Shown here: piece by piece, positions 11,183-18,710 of the stretch
How positions within the stretch are numbered: the first letter of the stretch is position 1
Layout: the number at the start of each line of letters is the position of its first letter
Program-made: the position numbers and the translations under genes
The notes under the pieces: generated by a model
The model's input: only the letters and a program-made list of their open reading frames with translations
The model's database searches: none
Told to the model about the DNA's origin: nothing
Assembly (NCBI RefSeq): GCF_907163135.1
Contig: NZ_CAJQUA010000001.1
Coordinates: forward strand, 2,557,001-2,621,000
Length of the DNA: 64,000 nucleotides
From: Brachymonas denitrificans
Lineage (GTDB): Bacteria; Pseudomonadota; Gammaproteobacteria; Burkholderiales; Burkholderiaceae_C
Reading direction: 5' to 3'

Positions 11183-11331
11183 CGGCCCAAGCGCCGGCCG
11201 GCATAAAGGCCACTTGAGAGAAACAAACTGTCGCAGCACCCGAGCGCATGGCGGCAGGCATCGGTGCCGATGATGGCCTCGGCCTATCGCGGGCATCGAC
11301 AAAACCAAACACTCTGCAGGCGGGCAACTTC

Positions 11332-11337
11332 TACAAT
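11332..11337 (+). promoter_or_regulatory. Candidate -10 element of lpxC (TACAAT)
   Basis: TACAAT sits with its last base 6 nt before the lpxC ATG at 11344. A typical start site about 7 nt downstream would fall on the A of the start codon. No recognisable Shine-Dalgarno sequence lies between them. No good -35 hexamer is visible at the expected spacing. Confidence 0.5.
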
Positions 11338-11343
11338 GGACGC

Positions 11344-12267
11344 ATGCTAGAACAGAGAACCATCAAGACACAGACCAAGGCCGTGGGCGTGGGCCTGCAT
11401 GGCGGTCAGCGGGTCGAGCTCACCTTGCGTCCGGCACCGGCGGACACCGGTATCATGTTCCGCCGCGTCGACCTCCCGGTTCCGGTCGAAATCCCGGTGA
11501 CCGCGGAGTCCGTCACCGATACCCGTCTGGCCTCGACCATCTCCAATGGTGGCGTCAAGGTCAACACCGTCGAGCACCTGATGTCGGCCTGCGCCGGCCT
11601 GGGCATCGACAATCTGTATATCGACATCACGGCGGAGGAAGTGCCGATCCTGGACGGATCTGCCTCGTCTTTCGTCTATCTGCTGCAAAGCGCCGGCGTG
11701 GTCAAGCAGCGTGCACCGAAGAAGTTCGTGCGCGTGCTCAAGCCGGTGGAAGTGCGCGAGGGCGAGGGCGCCCAAGGCAAGTGGGCGCGGCTGGAGCCCT
11801 ACCACGGCTACAAGCTGCGCTTCCAGATCGACTTTGCCCACCCGGCGGTGGATTCCACCGGGCAGAGCGTGGAATTCGACATGTCCACCGGCGTCTACAC
11901 GCGTGACATTGCGCGCGCCCGCACCTTCGGCTTCACCAAGGATGTGGAATACATGCGCTCGCACGGCCTGGCCATGGGCGGCAGCTTGGAAAACGCCATC
12001 GTGCTGGACGACTACCGCGTGCTCAATGCCGACGGTCTGCGCTACGACGACGAATTCGCCAAGCACAAGATCCTGGATGCGATGGGCGACCTGTTTCTGA
12101 TCGGCCATCCCCTGCTGGCGGCCTACAGCGCCTACCGTTCCGGCCATGCCATGAACAACCAGCTGCTGCGGGCGTTGCTGGCTCAGCCGGACGCCTACGA
12201 AATCGTCAGTTTCGACAACGAGCGCAACGCGCCCAAGGGTTTTGGCGAACTGGCCGTGCAGTGGTAA
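11344..12267 (+). CDS. lpxC: UDP-3-O-acyl-N-acetylglucosamine deacetylase LpxC
   Basis: Zinc deacetylase that catalyses the committed step of lipid A synthesis. The start chosen is ATG 11344 ([10 protein letters not shown]), giving 307 residues, the normal family length; an upstream in-frame ATG adds 32 non-family residues. Zinc ligands are visible as H78 (VEHLMSA), H241 and D245 ([11 protein letters not shown]), and the catalytic histidine region is SGHAMNN near residue 268. The LDGSAxxF motif is also present. It closes the dcw cluster, and its own -10 element lies directly upstream, so the transcript may be leaderless. Confidence 0.97.
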   Translation: MLEQRTIKTQTKAVGVGLHGGQRVELTLRPAPADTGIMFRRVDLPVPVEIPVTAESVTDTRLASTISNGGVKVNTVEHLMSACAGLGIDNLYIDITAEEVPILDGSASSFVYLLQSAGVVKQRAPKKFVRVLKPVEVREGEGAQGKWARLEPYHGYKLRFQIDFAHPAVDSTGQSVEFDMSTGVYTRDIARARTFGFTKDVEYMRSHGLAMGGSLENAIVLDDYRVLNADGLRYDDEFAKHKILDAMGDLFLIGHPLLAAYSAYRSGHAMNNQLLRALLAQPDAYEIVSFDNERNAPKGFGELAVQW

Positions 12268-12306
12268 GTCGCGGGTGGCTCGCCTGAACCTGTTACGCTA
12301 GCGGCC

Positions 12307-12480
12307 ATGGCCATTGTTCGCGTCCTCTTCATCCTCATGCTGCTGGTGAGTGCCGGCACCATGGGCCTGTACCTGTTCACCGGCAACGAGCGCTACAAGC
12401 GGCAGGCGCTGCGCCTGTTCAAGTGGACCATCATCGTGCTGTGCGTGTTCTTTGCGGTGCTGGTGATCGAGCGCATCTAG
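12307..12480 (+). CDS. Small two-helix membrane protein, 57 residues
   Basis: ATG to TAG frame of 57 codons, 39 nt after lpxC on the same strand. The product is very hydrophobic: helix 1 spans about residues 3-24 (IVRVLFILMLLVSAG), a short charged loop GNERYKRQA follows, and helix 2 spans about residues 39-55 (WTIIVLCVFFAVLVI). The basic loop between the helices suggests both ends face the periplasm, or a hairpin topology. Function is unknown. The composition and the position behind lpxC argue for a real gene rather than chance. Confidence 0.7.
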   Translation: MAIVRVLFILMLLVSAGTMGLYLFTGNERYKRQALRLFKWTIIVLCVFFAVLVIERI

Positions 12481-12610
12481 CCCATGGCGGGCAGCAGATG
12501 AACCGTGTGGTGCCAGCAACACCGTGGCAGAGGCGTCGACTTAAACCAACCAGCCTGTTCGAAACCCAGGACGGTTCGGCGCCAGCTTGTTGAACAGCCC
12601 AAGAGCAGCC

Positions 12611-13186
12611 TCAGTAGCTGCGTCCCCCCTTGAACAATGCATGCGTACGCCGCTGCAGCGGCGTGGCTTCGGCCAGCCGCGCCATCGCCTGCCCCGCATG
12701 GGCGTGCATGATCGCCAGCCCCAGCGCATCCGCCGCATCGGTGCCAGGCAGGCCGCTCAGGTTGAGCAGGCGGCGCGTCATTTCCTGGATCTGCGCCTTG
12801 TTGGCACGGCCGTGACCGGCCACTGCCTTCTTCATCTGCAGCGCGGTGTATTCGGCCACCGGCAGGCCGCTCGAGACCAGCGCCGCCAGGCAGGCGCCGC
12901 GCGCCTGGCCCAGCATCAGCGTGGCCTGCGGATCGACGTTGACGAACACGATTTCCAGCGAGGCGACATCCGGCTGGTAGGTCTGTGCGACTTCGCACAC
13001 GCCCTCGAACAGCAGCTTGATGCGTGCCGGCAGATTGCCCTGGTGTGGCAGGGCGGGGTCGTCCGGGCGTTTTTCGTTAACGGTGCGGATGGTGCCGCTG
13101 GCCACGTAGCGCAGGCGCGGGCCGTCGGCTTCGATCACGCCGAAACCGGTGGTGCGCAGGCCGGGGTCGATGCCAAGGATGCGCAT
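12611..13186 (-). CDS. ruvC: Holliday junction endonuclease RuvC
   Basis: Dimeric nuclease that resolves Holliday junctions in homologous recombination with RuvAB. The start at 13186 gives [16 protein letters not shown], the canonical N-terminus, and 191 residues. An upstream frame would add 18 residues without family support. Catalytic acids are visible: D6 in GIDPG, a glutamate in the [10 protein letters not shown] segment, and the aspartates of [11 protein letters not shown] near the C-terminus. It lies 7 nt after mtgA, so it is the last gene of the RNB-aroE-mtgA-ruvC run. Confidence 0.96.
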   Translation of the reverse strand: MRILGIDPGLRTTGFGVIEADGPRLRYVASGTIRTVNEKRPDDPALPHQGNLPARIKLLFEGVCEVAQTYQPDVASLEIVFVNVDPQATLMLGQARGACLAALVSSGLPVAEYTALQMKKAVAGHGRANKAQIQEMTRRLLNLSGLPGTDAADALGLAIMHAHAGQAMARLAEATPLQRRTHALFKGGRSY

Positions 13187-13193
13187 GGCGGCC

Positions 13194-14042
13194 TCAGGGC
13201 AGCTCCACGTCGCGCATGCGCGCGGCGATGGTACTGGCACGGCTGTTGAGATAGCCGGAATTGAAGTTCTGCTCGTAGAAGCGCGGGCGCGGCAGCATCA
13301 CGGCGAGCTTGGCCGCCTCGTAGGCGCTGAGCTGCGCGGCGGGCTTGCGGAAGTAATACTGCGCAGCTGCCTCGGCCCCGAAGATGCCCTCGCCCCATTC
13401 CACGTTGTTCAGGTAGATCTCGAGGATGCGCTCCTTGTCCAGCAGCAACTCCAGATACTGGGTGAACACCAGCTCCTGTCCCTTGCGCAGCAGGTTGCGC
13501 TCGGGCGAGAGCAGCAGGTTCTTGGCCAGTTGCTGGGTGATGGTGGAGCCGCCGTAGACCTTGGGCGCCGGCACTGTGATGCCGGGTGGCATGATGCTGC
13601 CGTCGGCAATGCCGCGCAGTTGCGGATCGACCGGCTTGCCGCGCTTTTCCAGGCGCTCCACCTTTTTGCGTGCGCGTTCGCGGGCCTGCTCGATGCGCGC
13701 CTGCGCCTGTTGCAGACGTTGCTGATTGCGTGCTTCGGCGGCCGCGTTGCGGGCACGGGCCTGCTCGATCGCTTCCCACTCCACACCCTGGTGGTTGACG
13801 AAATCGCTGTCTTCCGAGGCGATCACGGCGCGTTTGAGGTTGTCCGAGATCTCGTCGTAGGGCACCCATTGCTGGCCCCAGGCCAACTTGCCGCTGGCCA
13901 CCACGCGCGCCATTTCGGAGCGCTGGAAGCTGGTGGACTGCGGATCGACCACGCGCATCAGCGCGATGCGTGCAAAGAAAAACAGCTGCAGCAGAATGCC
14001 GGCCAGCAGCATCCATCCCAGCAGGCGCAACAGGCGTTTCAT
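13194..14042 (-). CDS. mtgA: Monofunctional peptidoglycan glycosyltransferase MtgA with inserted charged segment
   Basis: Membrane-anchored GT51 transglycosylase that polymerises lipid II. The start at 14042 gives 282 residues with one N-terminal helix (about residues 5-26). The catalytic SED motif is at residues 76-78, GGSTITQQ at 164-171, and [17 protein letters not shown] and [20 protein letters not shown] follow. Between the catalytic glutamate and GGSTITQQ there are about 55 more residues than in E. coli MtgA. The insert (about 97-162) begins with an Ala/Arg/Gln/Glu-rich stretch that should form a long charged helix. The gene lies 70 nt after aroE. Confidence 0.94.
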   Translation of the reverse strand: MKRLLRLLGWMLLAGILLQLFFFARIALMRVVDPQSTSFQRSEMARVVASGKLAWGQQWVPYDEISDNLKRAVIASEDSDFVNHQGVEWEAIEQARARNAAAEARNQQRLQQAQARIEQARERARKKVERLEKRGKPVDPQLRGIADGSIMPPGITVPAPKVYGGSTITQQLAKNLLLSPERNLLRKGQELVFTQYLELLLDKERILEIYLNNVEWGEGIFGAEAAAQYYFRKPAAQLSAYEAAKLAVMLPRPRFYEQNFNSGYLNSRASTIAARMRDVELP

Positions 14043-14112
14043 TGCGCGCTGCCTCCTGCCCTTGCGGCACGGGGAGCAGTGCATGAAGGACGAGCGGCGA
14101 ACACGGCTTGCA

Positions 14113-15033
14113 TCACGCGGGCTTTCCGGCGGCCGGGGCATCGACCAGGGCGCGCAGTTCGGCCAGCACCGGTGCCGTGTCCGGCGTCACGCCACGCCAC
14201 AGGGCGAAGGCCAGCGCCGCCTGCTCCACCAGCATGCCGAGGCCGTCGCGCGGCGTGGCGCCGCAGGCCTGCGCGTGCTGCAGGAAGGGCAGGGCGGCGG
14301 CACCGTACATCATGTCGCAGGCAAGCGCACCCGGGGCGAAGCGGCGCCGGGGCAGCAGCAGCGGTGCCCCGCCCAGGCTGCTGGCGGTGCCGTTGAGGAT
14401 GATGTCGAAGGCGTCCGAAAGGCTTGGGTCGTGCGGCGGTGCGTCGTCCAGAACGGCCGCCAGACTGCAGGCGCGCAGGGCGACGCCATGCTCCGCAGCG
14501 ACCGATGCATGCAGTTGCACCAGATGCCCGGCCTTGTCCACGCTGCGGTTGGCCACCGTCACGCTGGCGGGGGCTTCCGCGAGCAGCGCGCCCAGCACGC
14601 CGGCGGAAGCGCCGCCCGCACCCAGCAGCAGCACATGGCGCCCCGCCAGCGGCACGCCGGCGTTGTGGCGGATGTCGCGCATCAGGCCGGCGCCGTCGGT
14701 GTTGTCGGCATGCAGACGCCACTGTCCGGCTTGCTCGCGCCAGATCAGGGTATTGGCAGCCTGCGCCAGTTCGGCCCGCGCGCTGCGTACGTCGGCGGCG
14801 GCAAAGGCTTCCAGCTTGAACGGCACCGTCACGTTGGCACCGCCGTAGCCTTCACCGCGCAGGCGTTCCAGCGTGGCGGCAAAGCCGTCTACCGGGCTGT
14901 CGATGGCGATGTAGCTGAGCTGCTGCCCGGTCTGCCCGGCAAAGCGCGCATGGATCCAGGGCGAGCGGCTGTGGCTGACCGGATGGCCGATCACGCCATA
15001 GCGTGCCGGCAGGGGGGAGGAAGTATCAGGCAT
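14113..15033 (-). CDS. aroE: Shikimate dehydrogenase AroE
   Basis: NADP-dependent enzyme that reduces 3-dehydroshikimate to shikimate in aromatic amino-acid synthesis. The 306-residue product has the substrate motif HPVSHSRSP near residues 17-25, NVTVPFKLEA with the catalytic lysine, NTDGAGLMRDI, and the glycine-rich cofactor loop LLGAGGASAGV. The C-terminus holds GLGMLVEQAALAF, also a family hallmark. It starts 8 nt after the RNB ribonuclease stop, so the two are probably co-transcribed. Confidence 0.96.
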   Translation of the reverse strand: MPDTSSPLPARYGVIGHPVSHSRSPWIHARFAGQTGQQLSYIAIDSPVDGFAATLERLRGEGYGGANVTVPFKLEAFAAADVRSARAELAQAANTLIWREQAGQWRLHADNTDGAGLMRDIRHNAGVPLAGRHVLLLGAGGASAGVLGALLAEAPASVTVANRSVDKAGHLVQLHASVAAEHGVALRACSLAAVLDDAPPHDPSLSDAFDIILNGTASSLGGAPLLLPRRRFAPGALACDMMYGAAALPFLQHAQACGATPRDGLGMLVEQAALAFALWRGVTPDTAPVLAELRALVDAPAAGKPA

Positions 15034-15041
15034 GGCAGCAA

Positions 15042-17114
15042 TCAGACGGTCTGGCCCGGAGTGCCGTCGGCTTCGGGCTCGTTCACGTCCACGGCAATAT
15101 GCAGCGGACCGGCGTCAAGCTCCATGGTATCGTCCTCGGACTCGTCGGAGGGCAGGGTGGCCTGGCCGTCATCGTCCAGCCGGGCGATGACGCTGCCATT
15201 CACATCCAGCGCCATCAGGTTGACGCCACCCAGGCGCACGCGCACCTGCGCATTGCGCGGCAGCCCGTCGGCACCGATCACGTTGATCACCAGCGGCAGC
15301 GTGTTGGCGCGCACCAGGCCGTCCTTGATCACGCTGCAGTCCAGCTCGGTGATGCCGTGGCGCTGCACGTGCAGCAGCGTCCAGAAGCGTTCCATGCTGG
15401 CCTGGTAGGCGTTGTAGCCGGTATAGCAGGCGTCGAAGCCGGAGATGATGCCGAACAGGGCAGCATCCTTGGGCTTGAACGGTGCGGCCAGGGCTGCAGT
15501 GGCGCCGTGGCGGATGGCGGCGATCAGCTGCCACTGGTTCAGCAGGTCGACATAGCGGCGCAGTGGCGAGGTGCTCCAGGCGTAGCACGGCACGCCCAGG
15601 CCGGCGTGCGGCAGTGCCTTGGTGCCCATGCGCACCTTCACGCCGGGCGCGAGTGCCGCCTGGCTGCGGTAAATGCCCGGAATGCCGCCGTTGGCCAGCA
15701 TCTGGCCCCAGTGGTGGTTCACCAGAATCATCGCTTCCGACACCATCAGGTCCAGCGGTGCGCCGCGCTGGCGCATTTCGATCACCACGGTTTCGCTGCC
15801 GTCCGGCGGCGTTTCCTTGAGCGATTCGTCGCGCAGCAGGCGGAAGTTGAAATCGGGGCGGGTGAAGGTTTCGGGTTTGCCGCGCACGATCTCGCGCCGT
15901 GCCTTCAATTGCTGTGCCAGGCGCCAGAGGAAGGCCAGTGCCGGGCGATGCGTCTGCAGTTGCGCCTGCGGCTCGGGGCTGTCGGCCGGAGCCGACAGCC
16001 ATTCGGCGGTGACGACCTTTTCCAGCTGGTCCAGCCGCAGGTTGTCGACCACCGGCACCCGTTCGATGCGGCTCTCGGTGCCCTGCAGTTCCAGCGTGGC
16101 TTCGTCGAAGGTCGCGTAGAACGACAGCGCCGGGCGCGGCTGGCCGGCGCCCAGGGTGTAGTGCTGCACCACATCGTGCGGCAGCATGGTGATCTTGTAG
16201 CCCGGCATGTAGACGGTGGACATGCGCTGGCGCGCCACTGCGTCGATGGCGTCGCCCGGCTGCACGGCCAGGCCTGGCGCTGCGATATGAATGCCGAGCG
16301 TGACGCGGCCACTGCCCAGTCCGCTCACCGACAGCGCATCGTCGATCTCGGTGGTGCTGGAATCGTCGATCGAGAAGGCCTGCACCCCGGCCAGCGGCAG
16401 CTCCGAATCGTCGATGAGCGCGGGCTGCAGCGCCGGAAAGCCGGTGCCCTTGGGAAAATGCTCGAACAGGAAGCGCTGCCAGTGGAACTCGTAGGGCGAG
16501 TGGATGGCGCCGGCGCGCTGCAGCAGGTCGAGCGGGGCCATCTGTGCCTCTTTCGAGGCATGCACCACGGCCTTGTACTCGGGCGCGTTCTTGTCCGGCT
16601 TGAACAGGATCCGGTAGAGCTGCTCGCGGATCGGCTCGGGGCACTGGCCCTGCACCAGTTCGGCGGCCCAGGCGTCGATCTGTGCCTGGATGCGGGCCTT
16701 CTTCTCGATGGCGGCGAGCGCCTGCTGCACGATCTCGGCCGGCGCCTTCCGGAAGCGGCCCTTCACGCCGCCGGCACGGCGGAAATAGTGCGGCGCGTGG
16801 AACAAGGCCAGCAGCGTGGCGGCCTGCTCCACCAGCGACGGCGGATCCTGGAAGTAGTCGCGGGCCACGTCGATGAAGGTGAATTCTTCTTCGGGGGCAA
16901 ATTCCCACAGCAGCTGCACATCCACCTCCTGGCTCAGCGCCTGTGCCTGGGCCAGCAGTTCGGCGGGAGCGGGCTTGTCGAAGCTGAGCACGATATGCGC
17001 GTGCTTGACCTTGACGCGCTTGCCGGAATCCAGCTCGATCTGGGAGGAACTGTCCGCCTGGGACAGGATGCGGCCGGCGAGGAACTTGCCGGAATCTTCG
17101 AACATTGCAAACAT
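15042..17114 (-). CDS. RNB-domain (RNase II family) exoribonuclease
   Basis: Predicted 3'-to-5' exoribonuclease of the RNase II/R family, 690 residues. The catalytic aspartate cluster is clear in FSIDDSSTTEIDDAL at residues 248-261, followed by the RNB signatures GIHIAAP, RQRMSTVYMPGYKITMLP and a YAWSTSPLRRYVDLLNQ segment. The N-terminal 240 residues do not resemble the cold-shock domains of E. coli RNase II or R, and the C-terminal S1-like region is short and acidic. It resembles the shorter RNB proteins annotated as RNase II in Burkholderiales. It is first in a run with aroE, mtgA and ruvC. Confidence 0.9.
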   Translation of the reverse strand: MFAMFEDSGKFLAGRILSQADSSSQIELDSGKRVKVKHAHIVLSFDKPAPAELLAQAQALSQEVDVQLLWEFAPEEEFTFIDVARDYFQDPPSLVEQAATLLALFHAPHYFRRAGGVKGRFRKAPAEIVQQALAAIEKKARIQAQIDAWAAELVQGQCPEPIREQLYRILFKPDKNAPEYKAVVHASKEAQMAPLDLLQRAGAIHSPYEFHWQRFLFEHFPKGTGFPALQPALIDDSELPLAGVQAFSIDDSSTTEIDDALSVSGLGSGRVTLGIHIAAPGLAVQPGDAIDAVARQRMSTVYMPGYKITMLPHDVVQHYTLGAGQPRPALSFYATFDEATLELQGTESRIERVPVVDNLRLDQLEKVVTAEWLSAPADSPEPQAQLQTHRPALAFLWRLAQQLKARREIVRGKPETFTRPDFNFRLLRDESLKETPPDGSETVVIEMRQRGAPLDLMVSEAMILVNHHWGQMLANGGIPGIYRSQAALAPGVKVRMGTKALPHAGLGVPCYAWSTSPLRRYVDLLNQWQLIAAIRHGATAALAAPFKPKDAALFGIISGFDACYTGYNAYQASMERFWTLLHVQRHGITELDCSVIKDGLVRANTLPLVINVIGADGLPRNAQVRVRLGGVNLMALDVNGSVIARLDDDGQATLPSDESEDDTMELDAGPLHIAVDVNEPEADGTPGQTV

Positions 17115-17194
17115 GGGGCGCTATTTTCCCATGCCTGCCGGTGTGCGCGTAAAGTTTTCGGCGACGCAGGCTGGCCGTCGTGCGCGCAGCCGTC

Positions 17195-17899
17195 TCAATT
17201 GCCGGGCGGCAGCTGCATCAGGTCGCTTTCGGTCAGCTTGCGCCCGGCCACGCCCAGCTTGCCGCGGGCACGCTGGATCAACTCGCGCACGTAATGCACG
17301 CTCAGTTCCAGGTCGCGTGCAATGGCCTTGGGCGCCTCGCCGCGCACATTGCGCACGCACACCTCCATCTCGCGCCGGGTCAGCGGCGTCAGGGAGACGC
17401 GGCTGGTCTGCTTCGGCAGGCGCTGCAAGTGTTTTTTCTGCCAGCGGTAGAGATGGGCGGGCAGTTCGAACTTGATATTTTCGGTATCGTCAAAGGAGAA
17501 AGGCTCGTCGATCTGGATGCGGTGAAAACCCATCCAGGCCAGCCCATAGGAGTTTTCCACGCCAGAGAGCGCGGCGTGCCGGATGCCGAAGCGCTGGAAG
17601 AACTCGCCCACGATTTCGTTGGAGCGCTGCATGGCCGTGCGACGGCGCGGCGCGCTGCCGGGCTCGCCGAAGTAATCGGCCACCGTGATGGCTTGCGGCT
17701 CCCACGGGAAATCCATGAATGGCTGCGCCACGCGGTCGTGCTGCGCCACGGCTGCATATTCCGTCACGAACTCCTGCGGCAGGCCTTGTAGCCAAATGAC
17801 CTGTTCAATGATGACTTGACCATTGTCACGATGTCCGCGACCGGCAAATACAGCATCGAAGCGCACAAGATTCGCCAAGGCGAGAATCGATGCTTCCAT
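17195..17899 (-). CDS. LuxR-family transcriptional regulator (possible LuxR solo)
   Basis: 234-residue protein with a C-terminal GerE/LuxR helix-turn-helix (LTPLTRREMEVCVRNVRGEA then KAIARDLELSVHYVRELIQRA) at about residues 165-215. The N-terminal 150 residues loosely resemble an autoinducer-binding-type domain, with a Trp/Tyr-containing segment FVTEYAAVAQHDRV, but the ligand-binding residues cannot be assigned by eye. No luxI-like gene is present in the window. The upstream region is AT-rich and carries an inverted repeat that could serve autoregulation. DNA binding is secure; the signal is unknown. Confidence 0.82.
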   Translation of the reverse strand: MEASILALANLVRFDAVFAGRGHRDNGQVIIEQVIWLQGLPQEFVTEYAAVAQHDRVAQPFMDFPWEPQAITVADYFGEPGSAPRRRTAMQRSNEIVGEFFQRFGIRHAALSGVENSYGLAWMGFHRIQIDEPFSFDDTENIKFELPAHLYRWQKKHLQRLPKQTSRVSLTPLTRREMEVCVRNVRGEAPKAIARDLELSVHYVRELIQRARGKLGVAGRKLTESDLMQLPPGN

Positions 17900-17932
17900 A
17901 CCTACTTTTTTTCTTCAAGTGTTTTTAAGGTT

Positions 17933-17957
17933 CAAAGCGCGATCAAGAAGCGCTTTG
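17933..17957. promoter_or_regulatory. Inverted repeat upstream of the LuxR-type gene
   Basis: CAAAGCGC at 17933-17940 and GCGCTTTG at 17950-17957 form a perfect 8-bp dyad around a 9-nt spacer, 34 nt upstream of the minus-strand ATG at 17899. The surrounding 178-nt gap is much richer in A and T than the neighbourhood. A TTTACA-17-AATCAT pair further upstream on the minus strand is a plausible promoter. The dyad may be an operator or a leader hairpin. Confidence 0.45.
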
Positions 17958-18077
17958 TTTATATGATTAACACTTTGCACGAAAATGTAAATAGAATTTG
18001 GAGCCCCGAACATTGGGGGTTGCCTGAAATTCATGTTACATGGGTAGGTGTTGCGTGCAGATGCCCGCGTTTTCGGG

Positions 18078-18710
18078 TCAGAAAAGCTGCAGGCCGGTCT
18101 GCCGCGCCAGCTCCGGCCAATGCAAATCAAAATCACTGATGGCATGGTCATTGCCCGCCAGCACGGTCTGGCGTGCATGGGCGTAGCGCGCCGTCATTTC
18201 GCGCCAGTCGAGCACCTCGTCCCCCTCGCAGATCAGGGCCCAGGCCGGAGCCCGGGTGCCGGCGTCCGCGCGCTGCTGTTCCAGTGCCAGCGTTTCCGCC
18301 TCAATCGCTTCCAGTTCGCCGATGTAGGCCGGGCTGAAGTAGAAGTGTTCCTCGGGCGCATGCCAGGCCGTGTTGTCACCGATGTAACGGGCCAGGTCGC
18401 GCGCGGGGTGCACGGCGGGATTGAGCAGCAGGCTGCGCCAGCCCTTGCGTGCCGCCATGGCCGCCGCGTAGAAGCCGCCCAGCGAGGAGCCGATGACCAG
18501 GCTGCCTGCCTGTGGCCAACCGTCCGTCAGCGCTTGCAGCAGGGCCATGGCGGCAGCAGGAGAGGGTGGCAGTTGCGGGCTGCACCACTGCACGTCGGGT
18601 CGGTGCTGCGCCATCCAGGCCCCCACATGCAGCGCCTTGGCCGAGCGCGGCGAAGAGCGGAAGCCGTGCAGGTAGAGCACATGGCTGACGGGTGCGACAG
18701 CTGTGCTCAT
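18078..18710 (-). CDS. YqiA-like alpha/beta-hydrolase esterase
   Basis: 210-residue alpha/beta hydrolase resembling E. coli YqiA, a small esterase. The N-terminus has VLYLHGFRSSP, the nucleophile elbow is GSSLGG with S76, and the C-terminal part carries a GDEVLDW aspartate loop and the late histidine in GNDHAISDF. The start at 18710 was preferred because its ATG overlaps the stop of the upstream M61 peptidase by 4 nt; an ATG 6 nt earlier is also possible. No signal peptide is seen, so it should be cytoplasmic. Confidence 0.86.
   Translation of the reverse strand: MSTAVAPVSHVLYLHGFRSSPRSAKALHVGAWMAQHRPDVQWCSPQLPPSPAAAMALLQALTDGWPQAGSLVIGSSLGGFYAAAMAARKGWRSLLLNPAVHPARDLARYIGDNTAWHAPEEHFYFSPAYIGELEAIEAETLALEQQRADAGTRAPAWALICEGDEVLDWREMTARYAHARQTVLAGNDHAISDFDLHWPELARQTGLQLF

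Noticed and set aside
17816-18139. Plus-strand frame of 107 codons covering the LuxR promoter gap
   Set aside because: It overlaps two minus-strand genes and the AT-rich promoter. No motif, and the start has no ribosome-binding site.
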